DNA of 64,000 nt from Methylobacterium sp. (GTDB lineage: Bacteria; Pseudomonadota; Alphaproteobacteria; Rhizobiales; Beijerinckiaceae), in contig NZ_JAIETD010000102.1 of NCBI RefSeq assembly GCF_019745455.1, positions 22,358-86,357 on the forward strand, given 5' to 3'. The notes under the pieces are model-generated. The model had not been told where the DNA came from. It made no database searches and was given only the letters and a program-made list of their open reading frames with translations. Shown here one piece after another: positions 9,801 to 18,219 of this stretch. The stretch's first letter is position 1; every line of letters starts with the position of its first letter. A program made the position numbers and the translations under genes.

Positions 9801-10088
9801 TCAGGTCCTCACGAAAGGCCCGGATTTCGCGTCGTAATGCTGCGAGTACTTGATGTGCCGCAGGTAGAGGTTCCGCATGAGGGGGTCCGCTTTCGCCATC
9901 CAGCGTAGGCCCCACATTCCGAAGAACCAGACGACGATCCCGATCACGACCGTGTACCAGGAGGCCAGAAGCACGATCAGGAAGGCGGTCGAGAGGATCG
10001 TCACGAGGACGAGTTCCCGATCACCCCCCATCAGCAGGTTCGGCCGGTTCAGGGCGCGGTAGATCGGGATCTGCCGCAGCTCAGCCAT
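9801..10088 (-). CDS. trbD: Conjugal transfer protein TrbD (VirB3 family)
   Basis: The 95-residue product has the VirB3 N-terminal signature (IPIYRALNRPNLLMGGDRELV) followed by a hydrophobic hairpin (LVTILSTAFLIVLLASWYTVVIGIVVWFFG) and a basic C-terminus with the DPLMRNLYLRHIKY motif. It overlaps trbC by 8 bp. It is an inner-membrane partner of the TrbE ATPase. Confidence 0.93.
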   Translation of the reverse strand: MAELRQIPIYRALNRPNLLMGGDRELVLVTILSTAFLIVLLASWYTVVIGIVVWFFGMWGLRWMAKADPLMRNLYLRHIKYSQHYDAKSGPFVRT

Positions 10089-10449
10089 GCGCGGCGCCCA
10101 CCAGCGTCGAGACCGGCGCGCCGATCGATGAGGACGTCGAGCCGTAGAGGGTGGTGAGCAGGTTCGAGCCGCCGAGGAGGAAGCCGCAGGCCAGAACGAC
10201 GAGGGCGGCCCGACGGGCGAAGTCCGTCATCTCGCCGCCGAACACCAGCATGGCGCCACCGGCGAAGAACGCGATCACGCCCACCGCGAGCGCCACCGGG
10301 CCCGAGAGCGAGTCCTTGACCTTGTTGAGCGGGGTTTCCCAGGGCAGGCCGCCGCCCGAGGAAGCGAAGGCCGGGTCGGTGACGAGCGTGACGGCCAGGA
10401 CGGCCACCAGCGCGAAAAGAACGAGGTTCACGGTCTTAGGCGACATCAC
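10081..10449 (-). CDS. trbC: Conjugal transfer pilin TrbC (VirB2 family)
   Basis: The product is a 122-residue pilin precursor with a signal helix (LVLFALVAVLAVTLVTDPAFA), a processed region, and two hydrophobic helices typical of TrbC/VirB2 (LAVGVIAFFAGGAMLVFGG and AALVVLACGFLLGGSNLL). RP4 TrbC is cyclised by TraF; whether this one is cannot be read from the sequence, but the traF fragment at the window start is consistent. It overlaps both trbB and trbD. Confidence 0.92.
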   Translation of the reverse strand: MMSPKTVNLVLFALVAVLAVTLVTDPAFASSGGGLPWETPLNKVKDSLSGPVALAVGVIAFFAGGAMLVFGGEMTDFARRAALVVLACGFLLGGSNLLTTLYGSTSSSIGAPVSTLVGAAHG

Positions 10450-11407
10450 GAAGCTCCTGATGGGTAAGGTCCTTGAAGACGTACTCGCCGGCTCGCACGC
10501 CCTTGACGGCGACCAGTTCTTCGATCCGGCGCGAGGTGTCGGTGCGCTGAATCGACACCACGATATTGATTGCCTCGGCGAGCAGGTGCGGCATGGGCCG
10601 CTCGCTCGCCTCGCCGATCAACTGCTCCATCCGGGTGAGAGCCGCGCGCGCGTCGTTTGCGTGAATGGTCGCGAGGCCGCCCGGATGGCCGGTGTTCCAG
10701 GATTTCAGAAGGGTGAGCGCGGCCCCATCGCGGACCTCGCCCACGATGATGCGGTCGGGTCGCAGGCGCATCGACGCCTTCAGGAGCATGTTCATGCTCA
10801 CCGTGTCGGAGGTGCGCAGAAACTGACGGTTCGCCGCCGCACACTGGATCTCGGCCGTGTCCTCGATGATGACGAGGCGGTGATCGGGCGTCAGCCGCTC
10901 GACCTCCCGGAGCAGGGCGTTGGTGAGCGTGGTCTTGCCCGTGCCGGTGCCACCCACAACCAGGATGTTGCGCCGATCGCGCACGGCCGCGCGAAGGACG
11001 TCGGCCTGGTGCGGGGTCATGATCCCGCCGGCGACATACGCCTCGAGCGGAAACACGGCCGACGCCTTCTTGCGAATGGCGAAGCTCGGCCGCGCCACCA
11101 CCGGCGGCAGCATCCCCTGGAAGCGCGCGCCCAGGATCGGCATTTCGCCGGAGAGGATCGGGTTCTCGCGCGTGCAGGTGGTCGCGAGCGACGACGCGAT
11201 CGTGCCGATGATGGCCTCGGCACGCTTGGCATCGAAGCTGTCCTCGACCTTCGCCATCGGCTCGCCGAGGCGCTCAACGAACAGCGCGCCATCATCGTTC
11301 AGGAGGACCTCGACGACCTTGGGATCGTCCAAGGCGTCGCAGATCCGCTCTCCCAGCTCTTCGCGCAGCTTGCGCGTCAGCCGCCGCCGCGTTTCGTCAG
11401 TCGACAT
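10436..11407 (-). CDS. trbB: P-type conjugative transfer ATPase TrbB (VirB11 family)
   Basis: TrbB is a hexameric traffic ATPase at the base of the transfer channel. The 323-residue product has the N-terminal domain (VVEVLLNDDGALFVERLG), Walker A (GGTGTGKTT, near residue 155), an Asp box (VIIEDTAEIQC), Walker B region (MRLRPDRIIVGEVRDG) and a His box (GGLATIHANDA). It is the first recognisable trb gene of the operon and overlaps trbC by 14 bp. Confidence 0.96.
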   Translation of the reverse strand: MSTDETRRRLTRKLREELGERICDALDDPKVVEVLLNDDGALFVERLGEPMAKVEDSFDAKRAEAIIGTIASSLATTCTRENPILSGEMPILGARFQGMLPPVVARPSFAIRKKASAVFPLEAYVAGGIMTPHQADVLRAAVRDRRNILVVGGTGTGKTTLTNALLREVERLTPDHRLVIIEDTAEIQCAAANRQFLRTSDTVSMNMLLKASMRLRPDRIIVGEVRDGAALTLLKSWNTGHPGGLATIHANDARAALTRMEQLIGEASERPMPHLLAEAINIVVSIQRTDTSRRIEELVAVKGVRAGEYVFKDLTHQELRDVA

Positions 11408-11443
11408 TTCCCCGTCCGTCTTCGGCCCTTGCAGCGATCCCGT

Positions 11444-11776
11444 TCAGCGGGCATTGGCCCGACGCCGGCTGTCGTCGGCTTGAGCCGACGCGGATCCTCG
11501 CTCATGAGCCGCGCCGCTGCCGCCACATGCGGGCAGGGCTCGAAGGCATCGCTGGCGGCCGATACTCATCGCGGTAGCGAGTGCGATCGCCACAGGCTTG
11601 GAAGTTGCCTGAACCCGGAGCGACTCTCCGCGCTGGACGGTGGCTATGCGGAGCGGCTCGTACGCGCTCGCCGGGCGCACAACGGCAGAGGGCTGCACCG
11701 GAGCACCCGGTGCGCAGCGCTCGATAAGCGCGTTGAAGCGGCTCATCATCGGACCCGCTCGAAGCATCTGTCGCAT
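11444..11776 (-). CDS. Hypothetical ORF upstream of trbB
   Basis: A 110-codon frame lies just upstream of trbB in the same direction. I do not recognise the Arg/Ala-rich product. There is no clear membrane helix or motif. CTCC precedes the ATG, so the ribosome binding site is poor. In Ti plasmids this place holds traI (autoinducer synthase), but this frame shows no resemblance. It may be non-coding leader DNA. Confidence 0.25.
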   Translation of the reverse strand: MRQMLRAGPMMSRFNALIERCAPGAPVQPSAVVRPASAYEPLRIATVQRGESLRVQATSKPVAIALATAMSIGRQRCLRALPACGGSGAAHERGSASAQADDSRRRANAR

Positions 11777-11997
11777 AGGAGCCCCCGTGCCTTGGTTGGC
11801 CGCCTTCAGGCGTGTGCTGGCACGAGGGGTAGCCGAAGGTTCCCGTCAGGGTCCCTGAATTTTGAGCCCCAAAGGGTCACGAATCCTGACGGCGGGAGTT
11901 CTCGGGGTCACCGAAAGTGAAATCTTGCCCTCGCCACCACGAGAGTTTTGGGGCGTTGCTCGAGCGACACGATTCGCTTTGGCGTGATCCGGGTGGG

Positions 11998-12468
11998 CTA
12001 ACTTGCCGCCGAGAACGGGATCGCAAGGCCGCGCTTTGACCATCGCAGCACCACGTGGGTTCTGATGTTCTTCAGTTGCGGGAAGTCGGCCTGCAAGCGG
12101 CGGAGCGCCGCCTCGTATTCATCCAGAGTGCGGCTCATCACCAGAAGGACGACGTCGACCTCGCCCGTCACCACCCACGCATTGGTGATCTCGGCCCTGG
12201 GCAGCACGGATTCCATGAACTGGTCGACTGTGGATGGACCATCCGGGTCGAACGAGCACCAGACCAGCGCACTCACGAAGGGGCCAATAGCCTTCAGATC
12301 GAGCACCGCAACGGTGCCTTCGATGAGGCCGCTCCTGTGCAACTTCTTCAACCGCTTCACGACGCCCGTCGGCGACATGTTGACCTCGCGCCCGATTTGC
12401 TCCCGCGTGAGCGAGTTATTCTTCTGAATGATAGCGAGGATCTTTTCGTCCTTGTCGTCGAGTTTCAT
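11998..12468 (-). CDS. Lrp/AsnC family transcriptional regulator
   Basis: The 156-residue product has an N-terminal winged HTH (LDDKDEKILAIIQKNNSLTREQIGREVNMSPTGVVKRLKKL, which reads as LDxxDxxIL plus the recognition helix) and a C-terminal RAM ligand-binding domain with the VVTGEVDVVLLVMSRTLDEYE signature. Such proteins bind an amino acid and act as local or global regulators. It stands alone: upstream is a long non-coding stretch, downstream the trb operon in the same direction. Its target is not evident. Confidence 0.9.
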   Translation of the reverse strand: MKLDDKDEKILAIIQKNNSLTREQIGREVNMSPTGVVKRLKKLHRSGLIEGTVAVLDLKAIGPFVSALVWCSFDPDGPSTVDQFMESVLPRAEITNAWVVTGEVDVVLLVMSRTLDEYEAALRRLQADFPQLKNIRTHVVLRWSKRGLAIPFSAAS

Positions 12469-13772
12469 GGAAGTGGCTCATCTCAAAAAGTGCTATGCTG
12501 CATCCTTGATGTAGTTTTTCGGTATTCGCGCGGCGGGTCGGACTCTCGTGCCGAGATATAAACATCCAAGTTCACGCCTTCACCTGATGGACAGGCATTA
12601 CATGGCATGTTCTTTAGCAGCAGAGATTACTGGGCCAGCCGTTTATGGCTGAGGCCCTGTGCCGCCTTTCGCCCGTTGCCCAACGAGGCATCCGGCGCGC
12701 GGCCTGGGACGAGAGGAGGTGGCCGGCCCGGAGTCGCTGGTGGGCAACGGGAGGCGGAGCCGCCCGGCGCGATGCGTTTCTAGGCTGCTTTGGGCGGTCG
12801 ATCGAGGCGGTAGCGCTCGGCTGAAGGGGGCGGGCTCTGTCCCACCCACGCGGGGACGACCCGGTCGGCACGGGCGGTCACGGCAACCGGTCCGACCGGC
12901 AGAATTCCTAGGGCGCAACACAGCATGCAGGACGAGACCATCGCTGGATGCGGTTGCAGTGCGCCATTCGGCTCACGCGGTTCCCGATTTAAGATCATGT
13001 GCGCTTGATGCTCAACCGTGCGAGCACCTAAAGGCAAGTCAGCCCTTCGGCAGAAGCCCGCGCCGAGCAACTGAGAAAGGACGAAAAAGACCAGTACAAA
13101 CCGAAGCCCGTGGCTCGGAAATTCTGCCATGCGGTGGGAGACTTTGCTCGGCGAGACAGGGGTCGGCCAGCAGGACCGCGCACGCCATTCGGGAAACAGC
13201 GATGCATCGCCTCGAGCCGAGGCACTCCTGCGGAGGCAATCTGCGGCTGTCACGGCGTCGGTGACCTCCCGCGAACATTCTATGACACCTCCGTCAATTC
13301 TGCTCCCCAATCAGTGCATAGCTGGCACGCGGCGCAACTGGGATCGGAGATTGAGGGATCGGCGCATCCGGATGACGTGGACGCGCTGAGCGCAGCGCCA
13401 ATGCGGGCGCGCCGCGTCGGAACATATCTCGCGACGAGCAGACATCGCGAGGAATCCGGCCACACCGCTCCAGCCGTTCCGAGACTGCCGCAGGCCCCGT
13501 CCTCTCGGAAGCCTCTTACAAGCCTTCATCTGATACCGCCCCCCGCCAGGATCAAGGCTGCAGCCGTCCGGCCGTTCGGGACCTCGCGCCAGTGCTGCCG
13601 GGCCGCTACTGATCGGTTCGGGTGCGACCACGAGCGAGGCCGAGGAGATCGCCAAGGCCCATGTTCCCGCGGAGTAAGATCCCCTCTCAACGCTCCTTGT
13701 CGACGACACCCGGTCGCTATCGCTGGCCCGAACACCAGCTTGTCCCGAGCGCTCACGCTGGTGCCTCGCCAA
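12469..13772. other. 1.3 kb region without a convincing gene
   Basis: All frames here are GC-driven and lack start signals or coherent codon bias. One minus-strand piece (about 12780-12950) reads CMLCCALGILPVG and ends RYRLDRPPKAA. That resembles the C-terminus of small Cys-containing secreted proteins like the one at 16849, so it may be a relic. No insertion sequence ends, tRNA or attachment repeat were recognised. Confidence 0.4.
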
Positions 13773-14054
13773 CTACGCCGTCTCGGAAACGCGAATCTCG
13801 ACGGCCAGGCCGGCCTGAGCCGCGACGTTGACCAGGGCATCCAGCGAGAACTTGCTGATCTTTCCCGCGAGGAGATCGCTGATCCGGGGGCGCGTGATCC
13901 CGAGCCGCTTGGCGGCAGCTTCTTGCGTCAGCCCCCAACTCCCGATCGCCCGTTGCAAGGCGATCAGTAGATCGGACCGGGCCGTCATATTGGCCGCCTC
14001 GGTCGGCGTATCGGTGAGCGCATCCCACACGTTGTCGAAGGATTGAACTTCCAT
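13773..14054 (-). CDS. Xre-family antitoxin (HigA-like)
   Basis: The 93-residue protein has a Cro/C1-type HTH in its second half (SWGLTQEAAAKRLGITRPRISDLLAGKISKFSLDALVNVAAQ) and a short N-terminal extension of the kind that covers the toxin. It follows the RelE-like gene by 5 bp in the toxin-first order of higBA modules. It would bind and neutralise the toxin and repress its own promoter. The partner toxin appears frameshifted, so the antitoxin may be an orphan. Confidence 0.85.
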   Translation of the reverse strand: MEVQSFDNVWDALTDTPTEAANMTARSDLLIALQRAIGSWGLTQEAAAKRLGITRPRISDLLAGKISKFSLDALVNVAAQAGLAVEIRVSETA

Positions 14055-14059
14055 CGCTG

Positions 14060-14378
14060 CTACTCCTTCATCTCTCGAAGTCGCTTGGCGGCGAGCTCGA
14101 TATCCCGTTGCGACGTTTGCTGCGTCTTCTTCTGAAAGGCGTGCAACACGGCGATCCGATCCGGGAGCGTGGCCAGGTAGACCACGCGAAACGTCCCCGA
14201 GGCCTCCCGCACCCGAAGCTCACGAACTCCTCGACCAACCTCCTTCAGCGGCTTCCAGTCGGCCGGATCCTCGCCCTCCTGAGCCCGTCGCAGCTGAAAA
14301 CCCACTTCCGATCGGCGCCTCTGCAGGAAACTCCCGAATACGGGCAAGGGTGTCTCCCAAAAAGTCGACCCGCTTCAT
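14060..14378 (-). pseudogene. RelE/HigB-like (Gp49 family) toxin, frameshifted
   Basis: Two frames together make one typical Gp49-like toxin. From the ATG at 14378 the first frame reads MKRVDFLGDTLARIREFPAEA. The second frame continues with RRSEVGFQLRRAQEGEDP, then WKPLKEVGRGVRELRVREASGTFRVVYLA, and ends at 14060. The switch falls at about 14316 in GGCGCCGATC. Loss of one GC dinucleotide (or gain of one base) explains it. These toxins are ribosome-dependent mRNA nucleases. If the shift is real, only a truncated 95-residue product from an ATG at 14347 could be made. A sequencing error is an alternative. Confidence 0.75.
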
Positions 14379-14955
14379 CCACCTCAATGTATCAAAACCG
14401 ATACGGCCCGTTCGCAGCCGGCCGCGGCCAGCCTGCCCCGAGGGGCTCGACGCGTTCCACGATCCGATCGCGGCGGGGCGCACGCGCCACCTCGAGCGAT
14501 GGTATCGGCGCCAGACCTCGGGCAAGAGTGCGACCTACCTCGTCGTGGCGGAATACGGCGTCGGGGTCGTGCACATCTGAGCGGTGCATCTCGGCGAGGG
14601 CGCCGTGCCGCTAAACTTTGCCGCGGAGTTCGCGACCGAGGTCTACGGACTCCAGCTGGCGCCGAGCCGCGCGGGAGCACGTTCGTGGTGGAAGCGTCTC
14701 TTGGGCCAGGGCGGGCGGTATCGACCCAATCAGGTGCGCTTCTACAGCTACGTTCCTTGGCATCTGCATCCGCTTGGGCACGAGCAGCTCTGGGAGCATC
14801 GGCTCCTTTGGCGCCGAGGCGGCTTCGTCGAGGAGGATCGGCGTGCAGGACTCGGACGGCGATTCGAAACCGTGCCGCCCGCGCTGGTCGATCTTGATCC
14901 CATCCCGTCCGCAAAGAGCGGCGTATTTCTCAGGTGGATAGGGCAGATGGATTGA
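14350..14955 (+). pseudogene. Unrecognised gene interrupted by a stop codon
   Basis: One plus-strand frame is open from about 14350, has a TGA at 14578-14580 and continues to 14955. The two halves read smoothly into each other (YLVVAEYGVGVVHI, stop, AVHLGEGAVPLNFAAEF). The second half has strong third-position GC and a believable composition (SWWKRLLGQGG, FYSYVPWHLHPLGHEQLWEHR). I do not recognise a family. No good ribosome binding site is seen for either half. It overlaps the start of the toxin gene on the other strand. It could be a decayed gene or two unrelated frames. Confidence 0.35.
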
Positions 14956-15050
14956 ACGGTCCTGCTCGGCCGTGCTTGCCCCCTTCGGACCCTGCGGAGG
15001 CCCGAGCCGCCCATTCCGGATCAGCATCGAGCTCAAGCTCTTTGAGGCGT

Positions 15051-16193
15051 TTATCCGGCGTTGACCACCTTGCGCGGGCGGCCGCCTGCAGTGGCCGGAA
15101 AGTAGATCGTGCATCTCCGACCGCCATCGTGGGACTGTGCCTCGTAGCCGCCGCCAAGTTGCCGGGCCATCGATTGGATCAGGCGCTGACCAAGACCCGT
15201 GCTCCCTGGCGCAGAGGCTGATTGACCCACCCCGTCATCAACGACCGTCAAGCAGAATCCTTGCCCCGAGCGAGTGAAATCGACCGTGATCGTGCCGGGG
15301 CGACCGTCGGGAAAGGCGTATTTGACGGCATTCGTCACCAGCTCGTTGACGATCAGGCCGATGGTGATCGCCTGAGCAAACGGGAACTGGCCGGCCTCGA
15401 CCTCGGCCTGCAGGGCGATTGGCCGTGAGCCGATCATGCCGATCCGAAGGTCTTCGCACAGGTCCGTAAGGAATTCCCGCATATCTACCATGGAGCCTTG
15501 CCCAAACCGGGCAAGGCGCTGATGCACCCGGCCCATGACGTGGACCCGTTCGGACGCAGCAATCAGCTCCGTGCGGGCGGACGGATCCGCCACATCGCGC
15601 GCCTGAAGACGCAGGATTGCGGTCAAGTTCGCAAGGTCGTTCTTGAAGCGGTGCGTGAGGTCGTGAAGCAGGATCTCCTTCTCGCGCTCTGAGGCGGCGA
15701 TCCGGTCGTAGGCGGCCGTAAGCTTGGAGTTCGCGTCAGCAAGCTGAAAGAAGGCCTTGTGCAACGCTTCACCGGAAAGCGCGGTGACCAGGCCAGTGCC
15801 CAAAAAGAGCACCAGCGTCCAAAAGTCTTCGCCACGGGCGAATTCGAGCGTGAAGACCGGGGCGAGAAGAAAGGCCTTGATGACGGCTGTACTCAGGAGC
15901 ACCGCCCAGATCCCGCTTCCCTGCGCGAGGAAGAGGCTGGAGAGGATGACCGGGGGAACGAAGAAGATAAAGTGGTACCCTGGCGCGTCGTGCACGACGG
16001 TGTAGCGCATCAGAAAAGTGACGATGAGCACAAGGAGCGTCGCAATGGCGTAGCGCGCCCAGGTCGGCAGGTTATGCAGCCTGCGGGCGATCGCAAACCA
16101 AGCGGGCATAGGCGACCGCCTGCCGCGGCCTTCTTGGCTTCCCGGTCCATTTGTGGTCGCGTTGGCCGTGAGCATGGCTGTGCTCGTCGACAT
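15051..16193 (-). CDS. Membrane sensor histidine kinase (HisKA_2 type, DUF4118 N-terminus)
   Basis: The N-terminal 150 residues form four membrane helices like the KdpD DUF4118 domain (WARYAIATLLVLIVTFLMRY onward). A short coiled linker leads to the HisKA_2 dimerisation box (LLHDLTHRFKNDLANL, the phospho-accepting His within HRFKN) and an HATPase_c domain (IGLIVNELVTNAVKYAF, then VVDDGVG). Kinases of this class often act in alphaproteobacterial general stress or light signalling. No response regulator lies next to it. Its length (380 aa) is normal. Confidence 0.9.
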   Translation of the reverse strand: MSTSTAMLTANATTNGPGSQEGRGRRSPMPAWFAIARRLHNLPTWARYAIATLLVLIVTFLMRYTVVHDAPGYHFIFFVPPVILSSLFLAQGSGIWAVLLSTAVIKAFLLAPVFTLEFARGEDFWTLVLFLGTGLVTALSGEALHKAFFQLADANSKLTAAYDRIAASEREKEILLHDLTHRFKNDLANLTAILRLQARDVADPSARTELIAASERVHVMGRVHQRLARFGQGSMVDMREFLTDLCEDLRIGMIGSRPIALQAEVEAGQFPFAQAITIGLIVNELVTNAVKYAFPDGRPGTITVDFTRSGQGFCLTVVDDGVGQSASAPGSTGLGQRLIQSMARQLGGGYEAQSHDGGRRCTIYFPATAGGRPRKVVNAG

Positions 16194-16643
16194 TTCCCTT
16201 CCCCACCCTTCGTCTCGCAGTTTGCCTTGACCTCACCGCAGGCTTGACTCTCGCGGCTTGTTCAAGCTCGGGATCCCCAATCATCATTGTCTACTCAATA
16301 TGGCCGCCACTTCGCCTTGGCGACAAAGCTCTGCACGGAGCATCCGTTTTGCGTTAGCGGAGCTCGCGCCGTGTGCATGAGAGGCATACAGCACCCTCCT
16401 CGCATGACCTACCCGCGGCTAGCGGTGGCAGCCTTCAAGAAATGGCGAGTTCTGCTTAGAAGGCGAAAAGCAAGCGTCAGTTCTCAACAGCTCATGCCCG
16501 CTTTTACACAAGGCCAAACGCCGAATGGGAGTAAACCGATGTGGTCTCCGACGTTCGAGGCCGACACAACATCGCGCGTACACCGTATGGCTACCCTGCG
16601 CCTGATGCATAACGCAGGTTGACCTAAGTTATTGCACCTAGAT

Positions 16644-16697
16644 GCGCCAGTGAACGAAATGCGGCGTTGGACCCGCACGCTGGCCGAACACTGGCGC
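16644..16697. repeat. 9-bp inverted repeat, 36-nt spacing
   Basis: GCGCCAGTG (16644-16652) is repeated inverted as CACTGGCGC (16689-16697). It lies about 150 bp before the gene at 16849. It could form a stem-loop or be a relic of a mobile element end. Confidence 0.4.
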
Positions 16698-16733
16698 GCT
16701 TGTGGGCATCGGACTGGGCGGAACAGGAGCGGT

Positions 16734-16745
16734 CCGATATATCGG
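16734..16745. promoter_or_regulatory. Palindrome CCGATATATCGG, possible operator
   Basis: A perfect 12-bp palindrome, AT-rich at its centre in otherwise GC-rich DNA, sits about 100 bp before the small membrane protein gene at 16849. It may be a dimeric regulator site. No regulator is assigned. Confidence 0.3.
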
Positions 16746-16848
16746 AACCGGTCTCATCCGCCGGAACGCGGCAGCCGACCGGCCCGCTTGTCAACCCGCC
16801 CGGGAGGAGGCCCAAAAGGCCAGGGGCGAACCCGATCTTCGAGGAAAG

Positions 16849-17262
16849 ATGGTCTCTCGCCGACGAACGTGGGATCTGCCAGTGCGGTGTAGATCGCTCC
16901 TCGTCGTACGCTCTCTTGTCCTCCTCGCCCTCCTCAGCCTCGCAGCCATTCTCCTGGGTGACAGCATCGCTGAGGCGCATGGCGCACCACCGGCCGCGAG
17001 CGTGGAGGCAGTCGGCTTTATCCATGTCGTGAGCTCCGAAACCGTTTCAGTTGCCGTGGCTTTGCGCAGCGACCGGATCGGCCTCTGTCCGAACGAAGAT
17101 TCAGACGGAGGCTGTTGCGCGGGGGGCGCCTGCCACGCTGTGGGCAGCCTCGTCGTCTGGGCACCCAACTCAGTCGCAAAGGCGCCCAGCGACGTTCCGG
17201 AGCACCGCCCGTTCCCGGAGTGGTCCCTGATCCACGGCATGTTGCGCCCACCAAGACCCTAA
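16849..17262 (+). CDS. Small Cys-containing membrane/secreted protein, unknown
   Basis: I start at 16849, where GAGGAAAG directly precedes the ATG. The 137-residue product has an N-terminal hydrophobic segment (LLVVRSLVLLALLSLAAILLGD) and a C-terminal part with CPNEDSDGGCCAGGACH and a tail ending LRPPRP. Short secreted proteins with a CC...CH motif resemble DUF2946-like, copper-linked proteins; that is a weak resemblance. It precedes the broken ECF sigma gene on the same strand, so the two may once have formed a stress module. Confidence 0.5.
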   Translation: MVSRRRTWDLPVRCRSLLVVRSLVLLALLSLAAILLGDSIAEAHGAPPAASVEAVGFIHVVSSETVSVAVALRSDRIGLCPNEDSDGGCCAGGACHAVGSLVVWAPNSVAKAPSDVPEHRPFPEWSLIHGMLRPPRP

Positions 17263-17538
17263 GCACGGAGTTGGGGCCGGGTTGCCGGCCCGGGCGCGCT
17301 TCGTCGCGCCGTCATGCGTTCGGTCTTCCGAAGCAGGATTCCTGCCACCGCGGCACGCTCGCGCTTCGCTGCTTTGCCTGTCGTCGGGGAGCCATTCAGC
17401 CGAGTTCCGTCCGCTCGAACGCCTACGTTCGCGGTTGACGGACATCGACGGCAGTGTCGGACCGCAACGCTCCAACGACAACCCGATGGTCACCGCCCCT
17501 TTCCGGGCAGGAGCCTCTCGTCAGCGTGCTTCCCTCCC

Positions 17539-18103
17539 ATGTCCTACCACAGTGTGTCCGTACGAGGGTCTCGCGAGAGCCCTCGCCACGTTCCGCGAGC
17601 AACCGCAACCCGCCCCGAATCCAAGCCGGCTGATGATCTCCAGGAGGAGGTCAGGGCAGCCCTGGTCCGGAACCGTGCATCTTTCCTGCGCTACCTGCGC
17701 CGGCGCCTTCGGACCGCACAAGCAGCGGAGGACGCTCTCCAGGACTTTTGCGTGAGGGCACTCCAGTCGAGCGATCAGCTGGCGGATTGCGCGCGCGTCG
17801 ATGCCTGGCTTCGCTGCATCCTGAGGAGCACCCTCATCGACCTCGCATTTGGCCACGCTCAAGCCGGAATTCGCGGACCTGCTGCGGCGCGCCGATCTCC
17901 TCGGACAGTCGCACGCTGTGATCGCCTGTGATCTCGGGTTGAGCACCGGCAACGTCGCCGTACGGCTGCATCGCGCGCGCAAGGCGCTGCGTGAGGCGCT
18001 TCTCAGCCATGCGGAGATGTGCCCAACCGGCTGCTGTCTTCAACGCGGCCGCCATGCCCGGAGCCGGCGCTCAGCGGCGAACGGCAACGGCGGGTCGCCG
18101 TGA
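17539..18103 (+). pseudogene. ECF-type sigma factor with internal deletion
   Basis: The first frame (from 17539) gives sigma region 2: FLRYLRRRLRTAQAAEDALQ, then DFCVRALQ and DAWLRCILRSTLIDL. The coding then jumps frame at about 17845 and resumes as TLKPEFADLLRRADLLG, followed by region 4 (LGLSTGNVAVRLHRARKALRE) and a Cys tail (MCPTGCC). Compared with the intact paralogue at 62978, about 40 codons of the region 2-4 linker are missing and the frame is lost. Neither half alone is a full sigma factor. The region 4 frame could start from TTG at 17849. Confidence 0.75.
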
Positions 18104-18219
18104 GGAGGAGCCGTCGGGTCGCGTCGGCTCGAGCCTTCCCGAGAGGCTGATCCATGCGTCGCACCCTGCGGCTTCCGCAGAGTGGACGACGGGTGGCGGC
18201 CTCGCATGAGGACTGCGGG

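Larger units (their letters stand above)
16194..16848. other. Gene-poor region with two inverted repeats
   Basis: No convincing gene lies here. The second half contains a 9-bp inverted repeat and a 12-bp perfect palindrome, listed separately, upstream of the small gene at 16849. The promoter of the histidine kinase must lie near the left end. Confidence 0.5.

Noticed and set aside
12659..13970. Overlapping frames of 176-286 codons on both strands
   Set aside because: No start signals, Arg/Ser/Pro-rich products, and no continuity of third-position bias. Treated as non-coding apart from a possible short relic.
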